A stretch of 64,000 nt of DNA from Oleiagrimonas soli (GTDB lineage: Bacteria > Pseudomonadota > Gammaproteobacteria > Xanthomonadales > Rhodanobacteraceae): contig NZ_KN196471.1 in NCBI RefSeq assembly GCF_000761445.1, forward strand, positions 62,001 through 126,000. The letters run 5' to 3'. Below, piece by piece: positions 1-9,800 of the stretch; position 1 is the stretch's first letter, and each line of letters starts with the position of its first letter. The position numbers and the translations under genes were made by a program. The notes beneath the pieces are model-generated. The model saw only the letters and a list, made by a program, of their open reading frames with translations. It was not told where the DNA came from and ran no database searches.

Positions 1-648
1 CCACGAATGGATGACGTCGCCGCCGGTGATCAGGAAGCGGATCTTCACGCCCACCGGCACCACCAGGGGGTGGTCGACGTTGAGCAGGTAATCGTTGGTG
101 CCGTTGGCGTCGACGACCTTGTTCGGGTCCAGACCGGAGTCGAGCTGACGCGTGGCGTCGCTCTTCTTGTCCAGACGCGACATGAAGCCGACCTTCTTCA
201 CGGTCTTGCCGTCGTAGTCGACGTAGTCGTAACGCCACTTCCACTGGTAGCCGGTGACCTTGACGGTCATCTTAGCGTCGGCGGTGTCGGTGGTGCGCAC
301 CAGGATCTTGGTCGCCGGCCAGGCCAGGCCGATCAGGATCAGCACCGGGACGATGGTCCAGACCAGCTCCAGCTTGGTGCTGTGCGACCACTTCTCGGCG
401 ACCGCGCCCTTGGACTTACGGAAGCGGATCATGGCGATGATCATGGCGCCGAACACGATGATGCCGATCACCACGCAGACCAGGAACGAAGCCATGTTCA
501 GGTCCCACACCTCCTTGGAGGTCTGGGTCACGCCCTTGGTCAGGTTGAGCTGCCACGGATGGGGATTGGCCCATGCCGAGCCGCTGAGCAGCGCGCTCGC
601 CGCCACCAACCAGGTGGTCGCCCGTCCTCGAATGCCGCCAAATTTCAT
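1..648 (-). CDS. coxB: Cytochrome c oxidase subunit II, 5' part (runs off left edge)
   Basis: The reverse strand reads open from an ATG at 648 to the window edge (216 codons), so this is the N-terminal part of subunit II of the aa3-type terminal oxidase. The subunit takes electrons from cytochrome c through its CuA centre. Visible are a signal peptide ending SGSAWA-NP, then two membrane helices (the second starting near FLVCVVIGIIVFGAMI), the link into the periplasmic domain, and the family motif GYQWKWRYDY. The segment ends in VIHSW, just where the CuA cupredoxin domain begins, so the copper-binding Cys/His/Met residues lie outside the window. The DUF2244 gene lies 150 bases upstream on the same strand, a common neighbour of cox genes in this order. 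Identity is secure from the motif set. Confidence 0.93.
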   Translation of the reverse strand, partial: MKFGGIRGRATTWLVAASALLSGSAWANPHPWQLNLTKGVTQTSKEVWDLNMASFLVCVVIGIIVFGAMIIAMIRFRKSKGAVAEKWSHSTKLELVWTIVPVLILIGLAWPATKILVRTTDTADAKMTVKVTGYQWKWRYDYVDYDGKTVKKVGFMSRLDKKSDATRQLDSGLDPNKVVDANGTNDYLLNVDHPLVVPVGVKIRFLITGGDVIHSW

Positions 649-798
649 GTCTTGCACCCTGAAATTGAATGTCCGCCAGACCAGACGGTGAGCGTCCCGG
701 CGATCCGTCTGCATCTGCTTCGCAGACGGTCCGCATGGAATCCGGCAGCCGCAATGCAATCCCCTACGCGGCCCGGTCACCGAATCGCCGATTGTTTC

Positions 799-1284
799 CT
801 ACTTCCGCTGCGGCGCGGTGTATTGCGCCAGCAGCCTTCGCAAACGCTGCATTGCATCGGCACGCTCCTCTTCTCCCAGGAACGCCCCGACTTCCACCTC
901 GCCTCCGTGCGAAGTGAGCACGAGCCGCTGCCTGTTGCCGGCTTGCCGCATGCGGACGCGTACCCAGTAGGACTGGAACGTCGCGCGGCGATGCCCGGGC
1001 AGGCATTCCACCTGCAGCGAGCGCGCATCGATGGTGATGCGCTCGCTGCGATCGCCGGCATGCCAGGCCAGCGACAAGGCGTAGGCCACTGCAGCCGACT
1101 CGACCAGCGCGAACAGCGGGGCGTACACATTGCCCGCGCGTGCGCCAAGGGTCGCGATCGCCACCGTGACCGCCGCCAGTGCCGCGCACAGTCGCCGCAG
1201 ACCGCGACGGCTGAGCGAACGGTTCGGACGCAGCCACATCGTCACGTGGCCCGCATCCCCGGCAGTTGACTCAAGGACAATCAT
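799..1284 (-). CDS. DUF2244 membrane protein, cox-associated
   Basis: A 161-residue protein of the DUF2244 family, small integral membrane proteins often encoded beside cytochrome c oxidase genes. Its biochemical role is unknown; a part in oxidase biogenesis is a guess from context. The N-terminus (MIVLES...TMWLRPNRSLS) matches the family's usual opening. It is followed by two hydrophobic helices at about residues 27-46 and 50-72 and a charged cytosolic domain with the RITIDARSLQVE region. I chose the ATG at 1284 because it gives the usual family length; an upstream in-frame start at 1356 would add 24 unlikely residues. It lies directly upstream of coxB and is divergent from putA. Confidence 0.8.
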   Translation of the reverse strand: MIVLESTAGDAGHVTMWLRPNRSLSRRGLRRLCAALAAVTVAIATLGARAGNVYAPLFALVESAAVAYALSLAWHAGDRSERITIDARSLQVECLPGHRRATFQSYWVRVRMRQAGNRQRLVLTSHGGEVEVGAFLGEEERADAMQRLRRLLAQYTAPQRK

Positions 1285-1524
1285 GCATTCATGGCCTGCC
1301 CCTATCCGTCCAAGGATAGTGTGCCCCCCGCAGAGGGGCAAGACTGTTTGCCGCACGCGGCATATTGACGCAGCGGACAGCGTGCTCGTTCAGCATCCAG
1401 GCCCGCTCTCGGAGCGCATGCACGCATGAGCTGAATGGGGGTGCAGAAATAGGTTGGATGCCACCTGTACGGGGCATACAATCGCGCAATTCGCCCTTCA
1501 TTTTGTAAAGGTCAGCGCACGCAC

Positions 1525-4500
1525 GTGAACGCCCAGATTCTCAGTCCCGAACTCGTCGACGCCGGCGACCCGACGCGCGAGCGCATCACCGCCGCCTGGC
1601 TGCGCGACGAGTCCGAAGCCGTCCAGGCCCTGCTGGCCGAAGCGGAGCTGCCCGAGGCCGAGCGCGCCCAGATCATCCAGCGTGCCACCGACCTGGTCGA
1701 GCGCGTGCGCGACGGCGCCGACGAGCAGGATGCCATCGAGGCCTTCATGCGCCAGTACGACCTGTCCAGCGAGGAAGGCGTGCTGCTGATGTGCGTGGCC
1801 GAGGCGCTGCTGCGCATTCCCGACACCGACACCATCGACATGCTGATCCGCGACAAGCTCGGCGACGCGGACTGGCAGCGACACATCGGCGGCAGCCACT
1901 CGGTGCTGGTCAACGCCTCCACCTGGGGCCTGATGCTGACTGGCCGCCTGGTGCAGATGGCCGAAGACACCCGCAGCGACGTGCGCGGCGCGATGCGCCG
2001 CCTGGCCGGCCGCGCCGGCGAACCGATGATCCGCGCCGCCGTGCATCAGGCCATGCGCATCATGGGCAAGCAGTTCGTGATGGGCCGGCGCATCGGCGAA
2101 GCCGTCGAGCGCGCCGACAAAAAGGCCAACCGCCCCTACCGCTATTCGTTCGACATGCTCGGCGAAGCCGCGCTGACCCAGCCGGACGCCGAGCGTTACC
2201 AGCAAGCCTACCGCGACGCCATCGTCGCCCTGGGCAAGGACCCGGACGCCGGCAACCTGATCGAAGGTCCGTCGATCTCGGTCAAGCTATCCGCGCTGCA
2301 CCCGCGCTACGAACACAGCAAGCGCGAGCGCGTACTCGAAGAGCTCACGGTGAAACTGCTGGAACTGGCGCAGATGGCCAAGCAACAGGGCATCGCCCTG
2401 ACCATCGACGCCGAGGAAGCCGACCGCCTGGAACTGTCCCTGGACGTCGCCGCCGCCGTGTTCACGCATCCCTCGCTGGAAGGCTGGAACGGTCTGGGCA
2501 TGGCCGTGCAGGCCTACCAGAAGCGCGCGCCGATGGTGATCGACTGGCTGGCCGACATGGCCCGCCGTCACCAGCGCCGCTGGTTCGTGCGCCTGGTCAA
2601 GGGCGCCTACTGGGACACCGAAATCAAGCGCGCCCAGGAACAGGGCTTCCGCGGCTACCCGGTCTACACCCGCAAGCCGAATACCGACGTCGCCTATCTG
2701 GCCTGCGCCAAGCGCCTGCTGGACGTCGGCGCGGACCTGATCTATCCGCAGTTCGCCACGCACAACGCGCACACGATCGCCTACGTGCATCACATCGCCA
2801 AGGGACGACCGTACGAATTCCAGCGCCTGCACGGCATGGGCGAGGATCTGTACGCGGAAGTGATCGGCAAGAACAAGCTCGACGTGCCGTGCCGCGTGTA
2901 CGCGCCGGTCGGCAGCCACGAGGACCTGCTGCCGTATCTGGTGCGCCGCCTGCTCGAAAACGGCGCCAACACCTCGTTCGTCAACCGCATCTTCGACGAG
3001 GACGTCAGCATCGACGACCTGGTCGCCGACCCGTGCGAGACCGTGCGCGGCTTCAAGACCTTCAACCATCCGCGCATTCCGATGCCGGTCGATATCTACG
3101 GTGAACAGCGAAAGAACTCCATGGGCGTGAATTTCTCCAACGAAGACGACATCCGGCAGCTGGCCGAGGAAATCAACGCGCACAAGGGGCCGTGGAAGGC
3201 CGCACCGCTGGTGCCGGGCGCGAAGATCGGCAAGGAGACGGTGAAGGTCACCGATCCGGCCGACCACCGCCGCGTGGTCGGTGAGTGGATCGGCGGCGAC
3301 GAGAGCGTCGTCGATACCGCCATCGGCAACGCCGTCGCCGCGCAGCCGGACTGGGACCGCGTGCCGGCCGAGCAGCGCGCGCAGATCGCCGAGCGCGCCG
3401 CCGAAATGATCGAAGCCAAGCGCGGCGAGTTCGTCGCCATGTGCGTGCGCGAGGCCGGCAAGACCCTGCCGGACGCCATCGCCGAAGTGCGCGAGGCCGC
3501 CGACTTCTGCCGTTACTACGCCGGCATGACGCGCAAGCTGTTCGGCCAGCCCGAAGACATGCCCAGCCCGACCGGCGAGACCAACCGCCTGTTCCTCAAC
3601 GGCCGCGGCGTGTTCGTGTGCATCAGCCCGTGGAACTTCCCGCTGGCGATCTTCATGGGCGAGGTCATGGCCGCGGTACTGTCCGGCAACGCCGTCGTCG
3701 CCAAGCCTGCCGAACAGACTTCGCTGATCGGCTATGCGGCCGTGAAACTGCTGCACGAAGCCGGCGTTCCGGAGAAGGTGCTGCAGTTCATTCCGGGCGA
3801 CGGCGCCAGCGTCGGTGCGACGCTGACCAAGGACCCGCGCATCGCCGGCGTGGCCTTCACCGGCTCCACCGAGACCGCCTGGGCGATCAACAAGACCCTG
3901 GCCGCCCGCAAGGGCCCGATCGCCACGCTGATCGCCGAGACCGGCGGCCAGAATGCGATGATCGCCGACTCCTCGGCGCTGCCCGAGCAGCTGGTCAAGG
4001 ACGTCATGGCCTCGGCCTTCGGCTCGGCCGGACAGCGCTGCTCGGCCGCGCGCATCCTGTTCATCCAGGAAGACGTCGCCGACCGCGTGATCGAGATGCT
4101 GGCCGGCGCCATCGACGAACTGAAGGTCGGCGACCCCGGCCTGCTGTCGACCGACGTCGGCCCGGTCATCGACCACGAGGCGCTGGACGGTCTGCAAAAA
4201 CACATCGACCGCATGAACCGCGAGGCCAAGCTGATCCGCAAGGCGCGCCTGGACGAGACCGTCACCGGTCACGGCACCTTCCTGGCGCCGCACGCCTTCG
4301 AGATTCCGTCGCTGGACATGCTCGAACGCGAGGAATTCGGCCCGATCCTGCACGTCGTGCGCTGGAAGTCCGGCGAACTGGACAAGGTGCTGGCGCAGAT
4401 CAACGCCACCGGCTACGGCCTCACGCTGGGCATCCACAGCCGCATCGACGACACCATCGCCTATGTGCAGAAGCACGCGCGCGTGGGCAACTGCTACGCC

Positions 4501-4680
4501 AACCGCAACCAGGTCGGCGCGGTGGTCGGCGTGCAGCCGTTCGGCGGCGAGGGCCTGTCCGGCACCGGCTTCAAGGCCGGCGGCCCGCACTACATGCTGC
4601 GTTTCGCCACCGAGCGCGTGCTGACCGTCAACACCACGGCAGCCGGCGGCAACGCCAGCCTGATGATGCTGGGCGACTGA
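1525..4680 (+). CDS. putA: Bifunctional proline dehydrogenase / P5C dehydrogenase
   Basis: Oxidises proline to glutamate in two steps: an FAD proline dehydrogenase passes electrons to quinone, and an NAD+ aldehyde dehydrogenase converts glutamate semialdehyde. The 1051 residues start at GTG 1525 (N-terminus MNAQILSPEL, typical of xanthomonad PutA). The dehydrogenase half (about 195-500) carries RLVKGAYWDTEIKRAQ, FATHNAHTIAYVHH and RLHGMGEDLY. The P5CDH half (about 560-1020) carries ETGGQNAMI near residue 805 and the catalytic cysteine at about 839 in GSAGQRCSAARI. The ribbon-helix-helix DNA-binding domain that makes Escherichia coli PutA an autorepressor is absent: the protein begins directly with the helical arm. 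So this is a bifunctional form without self-regulation. It is followed at once by a terminator and is probably transcribed alone. Confidence 0.96.
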   Translation: MNAQILSPELVDAGDPTRERITAAWLRDESEAVQALLAEAELPEAERAQIIQRATDLVERVRDGADEQDAIEAFMRQYDLSSEEGVLLMCVAEALLRIPDTDTIDMLIRDKLGDADWQRHIGGSHSVLVNASTWGLMLTGRLVQMAEDTRSDVRGAMRRLAGRAGEPMIRAAVHQAMRIMGKQFVMGRRIGEAVERADKKANRPYRYSFDMLGEAALTQPDAERYQQAYRDAIVALGKDPDAGNLIEGPSISVKLSALHPRYEHSKRERVLEELTVKLLELAQMAKQQGIALTIDAEEADRLELSLDVAAAVFTHPSLEGWNGLGMAVQAYQKRAPMVIDWLADMARRHQRRWFVRLVKGAYWDTEIKRAQEQGFRGYPVYTRKPNTDVAYLACAKRLLDVGADLIYPQFATHNAHTIAYVHHIAKGRPYEFQRLHGMGEDLYAEVIGKNKLDVPCRVYAPVGSHEDLLPYLVRRLLENGANTSFVNRIFDEDVSIDDLVADPCETVRGFKTFNHPRIPMPVDIYGEQRKNSMGVNFSNEDDIRQLAEEINAHKGPWKAAPLVPGAKIGKETVKVTDPADHRRVVGEWIGGDESVVDTAIGNAVAAQPDWDRVPAEQRAQIAERAAEMIEAKRGEFVAMCVREAGKTLPDAIAEVREAADFCRYYAGMTRKLFGQPEDMPSPTGETNRLFLNGRGVFVCISPWNFPLAIFMGEVMAAVLSGNAVVAKPAEQTSLIGYAAVKLLHEAGVPEKVLQFIPGDGASVGATLTKDPRIAGVAFTGSTETAWAINKTLAARKGPIATLIAETGGQNAMIADSSALPEQLVKDVMASAFGSAGQRCSAARILFIQEDVADRVIEMLAGAIDELKVGDPGLLSTDVGPVIDHEALDGLQKHIDRMNREAKLIRKARLDETVTGHGTFLAPHAFEIPSLDMLEREEFGPILHVVRWKSGELDKVLAQINATGYGLTLGIHSRIDDTIAYVQKHARVGNCYANRNQVGAVVGVQPFGGEGLSGTGFKAGGPHYMLRFATERVLTVNTTAAGGNASLMMLGD

Positions 4681-4714
4681 CGCGCATCGCGGCACGCCGC
4701 GACGCCACCCAACG

Positions 4715-4744
4715 AAAAGCCCCCGCATCGCTGCGGGGGCTTTT
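4715..4744. terminator. Bidirectional intrinsic terminator between putA and the FadL-type porin gene
   Basis: A 13-base perfect inverted repeat (4715-4727 and 4732-4744) with a 4-base loop forms a GC-rich hairpin. It has an A-tract on the left and a T-tract on the right, so it can stop transcription from both directions. The two flanking genes converge on it (putA stop at 4680, porin stop at 4791). Confidence 0.92.
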
Positions 4745-4790
4745 CTGTTTTGCGGCCGACCCGCCGCATGCGGCGGGCCGTCGCGACCGA

Positions 4791-6227
4791 TCAGAAGTGA
4801 TAGGCCGCCGAGAACGCCAGCAGGTTGCCCTTGTCGCTGAAGTTGCCGACCAGACGGTCGCCCGTCGGGCTCAGGTTGTTGACGTGCGCATCGCTGACGA
4901 AGATGTGCGCGTAACCGACGTTCAGGTCCAGCTTCTGCGTGGGCTTGTAGCCCAGGCCGACGCTGACCCAGCGACGCGTACCGTCCGGCACGCGCGGATC
5001 GCGGTGTGCCTGCGACGTGGGCGTACCGTCGACGGCCACGCCGCCGCGCAGCGTCAGCTTGTCGTTGACGTAGTACTCGCCGCCGACCGAGACGAACAGG
5101 GTGTTCTCCCAGTCGAAGGTCTCCACCGAAGCCGGCTGCGCCGGGTTGGCGTAGTTCACGCGAAGCTCCTTGAAGACGCTCCACTTGGTCCAGGTCGCGT
5201 CAGCGCCGAAGCCGTACTTCTGGGCCTGATGCCAGTAACTCAGGTTGACGAAGGCCGGCGTGGTGAACGGCGCAGTGCCCGTGGTGTTGGTGAACGGCAC
5301 GCCGCCGGCGCCCGCCAGCAGCGGCGCCACCATCGGGCTGCCGAGCAGCGCCGAGACGTTGCTGGGCATGGTGAAGCGCGCGTTGCCTTCCAGCGTGTGC
5401 GAGATCTTGGAGTGATAGTCCAGCGCCAGGCGGTCGCTGTCGGTCAGCTTCCAGAACGCGCCCACCTGCCAGCCGTAGCCCCAGTCGTCGCCCTTGATGC
5501 GGGCTTCGCCGTCGCTGCCGGGCGGCACCACGGTGTTGATGGTCGACAGGTACGTCGGCGCGGCAGCCGCAGGCAGCACGCCACCGGCGACGGCCTGCTG
5601 GATCAGACCCGCGGCCACGCCGTTGTAGTTGATCGCCGAAGTCAGCTCCGCCTTGGTGTGCTGCGCGATGACGCTGGCGCCGATGCTGAAGTTGTCGGTC
5701 AGGTCATAGGACGCCGACAGCGTGGCGTCGAGCGACTGGAAGTCGGACTTCAGCCCGTGATAGCGGCCGACCCAGCCCGGGTTGTAGTTGGTCTTGAAGC
5801 CGAACGGCGCACTGAAGGCGATGCCTATATGCGTGCGGTCGTTGACCTGCGTGGACAGGAAGAACGCCGGCACCGGAATCGTGGTGCCGCCGTCGCCACC
5901 GTTGCCGCCGCCGAGCGGACGACCGAAGGCGTCGGTGCCCGTGCCGCTGAACTTGGTGCTGAAATTGATGGCCGTGACGTCGGCCTGGAACACGGTGCCG
6001 GTAAGCATCGTCATCGCGGCCGGGTTGTTGACGACGACCGAAGCATCGCCACCCGCCGTGGCCGAACCGGCGAACGAGCGGCCAAGCGCCTTGGCGCTGT
6101 TTTCCTTGAGCTGGAACGCACTGGCGTGAGCCGTCTGCGGCGTCCCCAACGCCGCGACCACGGCTACCGCAAGCGCGGCGAATGCCGCGGGACGGGCAGC
6201 TTTCACGAACGATTTTTTGATAGACAT
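4791..6227 (-). CDS. OMPP1/FadL-family outer membrane transporter
   Basis: A 478-residue outer membrane beta-barrel of the FadL/OMPP1/TodX family, which lets hydrophobic substrates such as long-chain fatty acids or aromatics across the outer membrane. A signal peptide ends TAHA-S. The mature N-terminus SAFQLKENSAKALGRSFAGS matches the FadL start, including the NPAAM element after the hatch region. The protein ends YHF with a terminal aromatic, as barrels do. The ATG at 6227 is preferred over an in-frame GTG at 6233 because AGGAG lies 9 bases upstream of it. Substrate cannot be told from sequence. It is a single gene, convergent with putA. Confidence 0.9.
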   Translation of the reverse strand: MSIKKSFVKAARPAAFAALAVAVVAALGTPQTAHASAFQLKENSAKALGRSFAGSATAGGDASVVVNNPAAMTMLTGTVFQADVTAINFSTKFSGTGTDAFGRPLGGGNGGDGGTTIPVPAFFLSTQVNDRTHIGIAFSAPFGFKTNYNPGWVGRYHGLKSDFQSLDATLSASYDLTDNFSIGASVIAQHTKAELTSAINYNGVAAGLIQQAVAGGVLPAAAAPTYLSTINTVVPPGSDGEARIKGDDWGYGWQVGAFWKLTDSDRLALDYHSKISHTLEGNARFTMPSNVSALLGSPMVAPLLAGAGGVPFTNTTGTAPFTTPAFVNLSYWHQAQKYGFGADATWTKWSVFKELRVNYANPAQPASVETFDWENTLFVSVGGEYYVNDKLTLRGGVAVDGTPTSQAHRDPRVPDGTRRWVSVGLGYKPTQKLDLNVGYAHIFVSDAHVNNLSPTGDRLVGNFSDKGNLLAFSAAYHF

Positions 6228-6440
6228 TTCCACCTACTCCTGACGTTTGGACGCCATTCGAATCTGCGGCCCGCGGGACGGACCCCTCCTCCATTCATAC
6301 AGACGTTTGAAGTCTGTCGCGAAACTTTGACGATTGCCGGACGCGAATGCAAGTGCCCGCCGGTACAGCCCCGGCGGCCTGCGCTGACGCTCGCTTCGGG
6401 AGCGCGTATGCTGAGCGGCCCGCGCCACGCCCGAAACAGC

Positions 6441-6680
6441 ATGCACTGTCACGTCTACGCTAGCCGCCGCAAGAGCGAAACCTACCTTTGGCTGCGCGAT
6501 CCGGCGCTGCTGGAGACGCTGCCCGAAGCCTTGCGGCAGGTCCTCGGCGAATTGCGCTTCGTGCTGGAAGTCGAACTCGACAGCGCGCGCAGGCTGCCGC
6601 ACCAGGACACCGAGCAGGTGCTGAGCCATCTGCTCGAACAGGGCTGGCATCTGCAGCTGCCGCCCGGCGAAAAGGCCTGA
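6441..6680 (+). CDS. ycgL: YcgL-domain protein
   Basis: A 79-residue protein of the YcgL (DUF709) family, found widely in gammaproteobacteria. The function is not firmly known; in Pseudomonas the neighbouring family members have been linked to RNA processing, but that is not shown here. Recognisable family features are the opening MHCHVYASRRKSETYLWL, the middle LPEALRQVLGEL, and the ending LLEQGWHLQLPP, which matches the strongly conserved 'QGYYLQLPP' finish. The start is the ATG at 6441, which gives the usual family length. It stands alone between the porin promoter region and the ankyrin gene. Confidence 0.88.
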   Translation: MHCHVYASRRKSETYLWLRDPALLETLPEALRQVLGELRFVLEVELDSARRLPHQDTEQVLSHLLEQGWHLQLPPGEKA

Positions 6681-6811
6681 ACGCCCGCTGACGCCAACCG
6701 CCCGCGATCGGCGCGAATCGCCCGCGAAGGTTTCGGGCGCATGGCCGATGCGCGTAGTATCGTGGCGCGCAAGCCGCACCCTCGCCTCGACTTCGGACGC
6801 CACGCCAGACC

Positions 6812-9800
6812 ATGCCGCCGACCAAACCGCGCCGCCGCTCATCGCTGCAGACCATGCTGGTCTGGTTCCTGCCCGCCCTGGCCATGATCGCCGTCGCCGT
6901 CGTCGTCGCTTCGCCCGTCGCGCTGATTCCCCTGCTGCTCGCCAACACGCTGATGCTGGGCGCCATGTGCCACGCCATCGGCTTCGACCCCGAACCGTCG
7001 TTCACGCGCACCATGCTGCGCCGCGGCGTGGCGCACCTGATCCTGTTCACCGCCTACACCGCGCTGGTGCTGCTGCTGATCGCCTGGCCGCTGGTGCTGA
7101 TGACGCAGTCGCCGTCGCTATCCAGCGTCATCGTGCTGTCGATCGCGCTGGCGCTCGGCGCCGCGCTGCTGTGGCGGATGTGGCCCGCGTTCGGACTCGC
7201 TTTCCTGTGGGACGACGCCTTTGCCGGCGGCAACCCGCAGGGATCGCAGATCCGCACCGCGCTGTCGCGCAGCCTGCACTTCGCACGCCACCTGTCCGGC
7301 GAGGAGCGCTTCTTCAGCCATTTCCTGCCGGTGTCGCTGTGCACCCTGATGGCCGCGTTCGGTGCGCTGGCGCTGAGCGTGCTGGTGGGCGTGGTGCCCG
7401 ACGAACTGCGTACCGCCGGCGTGCTGCTGTACGGTTTCCTGTTGCTGCCGCTGTGCTGTCTGGTCGTCACCAACCGCACGCTGCGCGCCCTGCTCTACGA
7501 AGGACAGCGCCCCGGAGGGAGCGCCGCCTCGGAACCGGAGCCGGACCGGGAACGAAGCCGCGAACTCGATGAGGCGCCCGCCGCGAGTTCGCCGGACACC
7601 GTAACGGGCGCAAGCGACGAAGACCTGCTCGAAGCCGTTCGCGCCGGCCGCATCGACCGCGCGATGGCGCTGCTGGAAGCCGGCGCCGACGCCAACATCG
7701 CCGCGCACCCGGCCGACCGCGACCAGCGCTCGGCGCTGATCCTCGCCGCGCTGCTGCCCGAAACCCGTCTGTTGCGCGCGATGATCGCGCACGGCGCGGA
7801 CGTCAACCGCATGCAGGCGGGCCTGAATCCGCTGCTGGCGGCCACGCGCGACAGCTACCACGGGCGCGCCGAAGCGGTGATGACCCTGCTCGCCAACGGC
7901 GCCGACCCGAACGCGACCGACGCCGAAGGCAACACGCCCCTGCACGGCGCGGCACTGAGCGCGAAACCGACCGTCGCGGCCATGCTGATCGACGCCGAAG
8001 CCGATCCGAACGTCCTCAATCGCAACGGTCTCACCCCGCTCGCGACGGCCTGCCGCGCGGCCAATTGGCCGCTGGTGCAGTTCCTGCTCGAACACGGCGC
8101 CAAGCCCGCGCTGGACAGCGGCGAACCGGCCCTGCTCGCCGCCGCCGGCATCGCCGAGGACGATCCCGAGGGTGTACGCCTGCTGCTCCGGCACAAGGCC
8201 TCCGTGCATGCAGCCAACGCGATCGGCCGCACGCCGCTGATGGCCGCGGCGCTCGAGGGACACGCCGACATCGCCCGCGCGCTGGTCGGCGCGGGCGCCA
8301 AGATCGACGCCATCGACCACCACCAGACCAGCGCGCTGATGGAAGCCTCGCGCGCCGGCGCGCTGGGCGTGGTCAACGTGCTGGCCGCCGCTGGCGCGCG
8401 TACCGATCTGCGCGACAAGCACGGCCGCGACGCGCTGATGCTGGCCTGCCAGTCGCCGCGCGCCCAGGCCGACATCGTGCGCGCGCTGATCGACCTCGGC
8501 GCCGACCCGCGCGCCATCGGCAACGACGAGCGCAGCGCGCTGGACCACGCCGCCGCCACCGGCCGCTGGGATCTGGTCGCGCTGATGGACCCGCAGACGC
8601 CGCTGCCGGCCAATCTGGACATCGGCGCCGAACCGGAAGCCGGCGCGGACACGCCGGAGCATCTCGCCGACGCGCTGCGCTTCGGCCACTGGGCCATTGC
8701 CTCCACCTTCGCTCGCCGCGTGCGCGACTGGCCACAACGCGACCTGGCGCAGATCTACCTGCGTCTGGCCGACGACGCGCTGACGCCCGCGCGCCGCTGG
8801 CTGCTCGAACACGGGCTGTCGCCGCACGCGCCGGCCGAGCACGGCCGCTCGCTGTTCGACGCCCTGCTCGACGCGCTTCCCGCCAGTGCCGACGCCGTAC
8901 ACGACCTGCTCGACGCCGGCGCCAGCTGCGCCGGTGCGGGAGGCATCGCGCGCGCGCTCGACCGCGACAACGGCGATGCACGATGCGAACGCTTGGCGCT
9001 GCGCATGCTCGATGCCGGCGGCGATCCCTTCGCCGCGCACCGCGACCGCATCACGCCCGTGCATCTGGCGGCCGCTGGCGGCCACAGCGTGCTGCTGCAG
9101 GCGCTGCTCGATCGCGGCTGCGATCCGAACGCACAGGACGCCGCGGGCCGCACGCCGCTGCACGTGGCGCTCGAACACGCCGATCCGTTGCCGCAGATTC
9201 GCGCGCTGATCCGCGCCGGCGCCGACCCCGAAGCGCCTGCCGCCAACAACGAAACTCCGCTGGGCAGCGTATTCGACCGCGCCGACCCGGAGCTGGTGCG
9301 CTGGCTGCGCTGGGACGAACGCTGGCCGCTGCCCCGCCGCGCGCTGCGCCCGCACGACCTACCATCCGCCGCTGCCAGCGGCGACAACGAAGCGGTCTGC
9401 AAGCTGCTCGACCTCGGTTTCGCCGTCGACAGCCGCGACAGCCAGGGCGCCAGCGCCCTGTTGCGCGCCGCCGGCATGGGCCACACCGAAACCGCGCGCC
9501 TGCTGATCGAACACGGCGCCGACCTCGGCCTGAGCGCACGCTCCGGCGTCACCGCACTGGCCGCCGCCGCCAACGCCGGTCGCAGCGACATGGTCGCGCT
9601 TCTGATCGAAAGCGGCGCGCAGATCGACCAGCCGCTGCCCGGAAAAACCACCGCGCTGATGCTGGCCGTGGCGCGCGGCCACGTCGACATCGCCGAGCAG
9701 ATGCTAAGCGCGGGCGCCGACGTGCACGTGCATGACGTCTACGGGCGCAGCGTGCTACACCCCGCGGCGCAGCTGTGCTTCGCCGGTCGCGACAGCCTGC

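Noticed and set aside
2287-5184. Very long open frame on the minus strand opposite putA and running into the porin gene.
   Set aside because: It is a GC-rich shadow of putA: amino-acid content is low-complexity (Val/Ala/Gly/Arg/His-rich) and matches no family, while the plus-strand putA has all motifs.
3285-6440. Long plus-strand frame running through the end of putA and the porin gene.
   Set aside because: Arg/Pro-rich shadow sequence. Only its last 79 codons (6441-6680) are a real gene, ycgL.
7118-9355. Long minus-strand frame opposite the ankyrin gene.
   Set aside because: Repetitive shadow of the ankyrin repeats; no family features.
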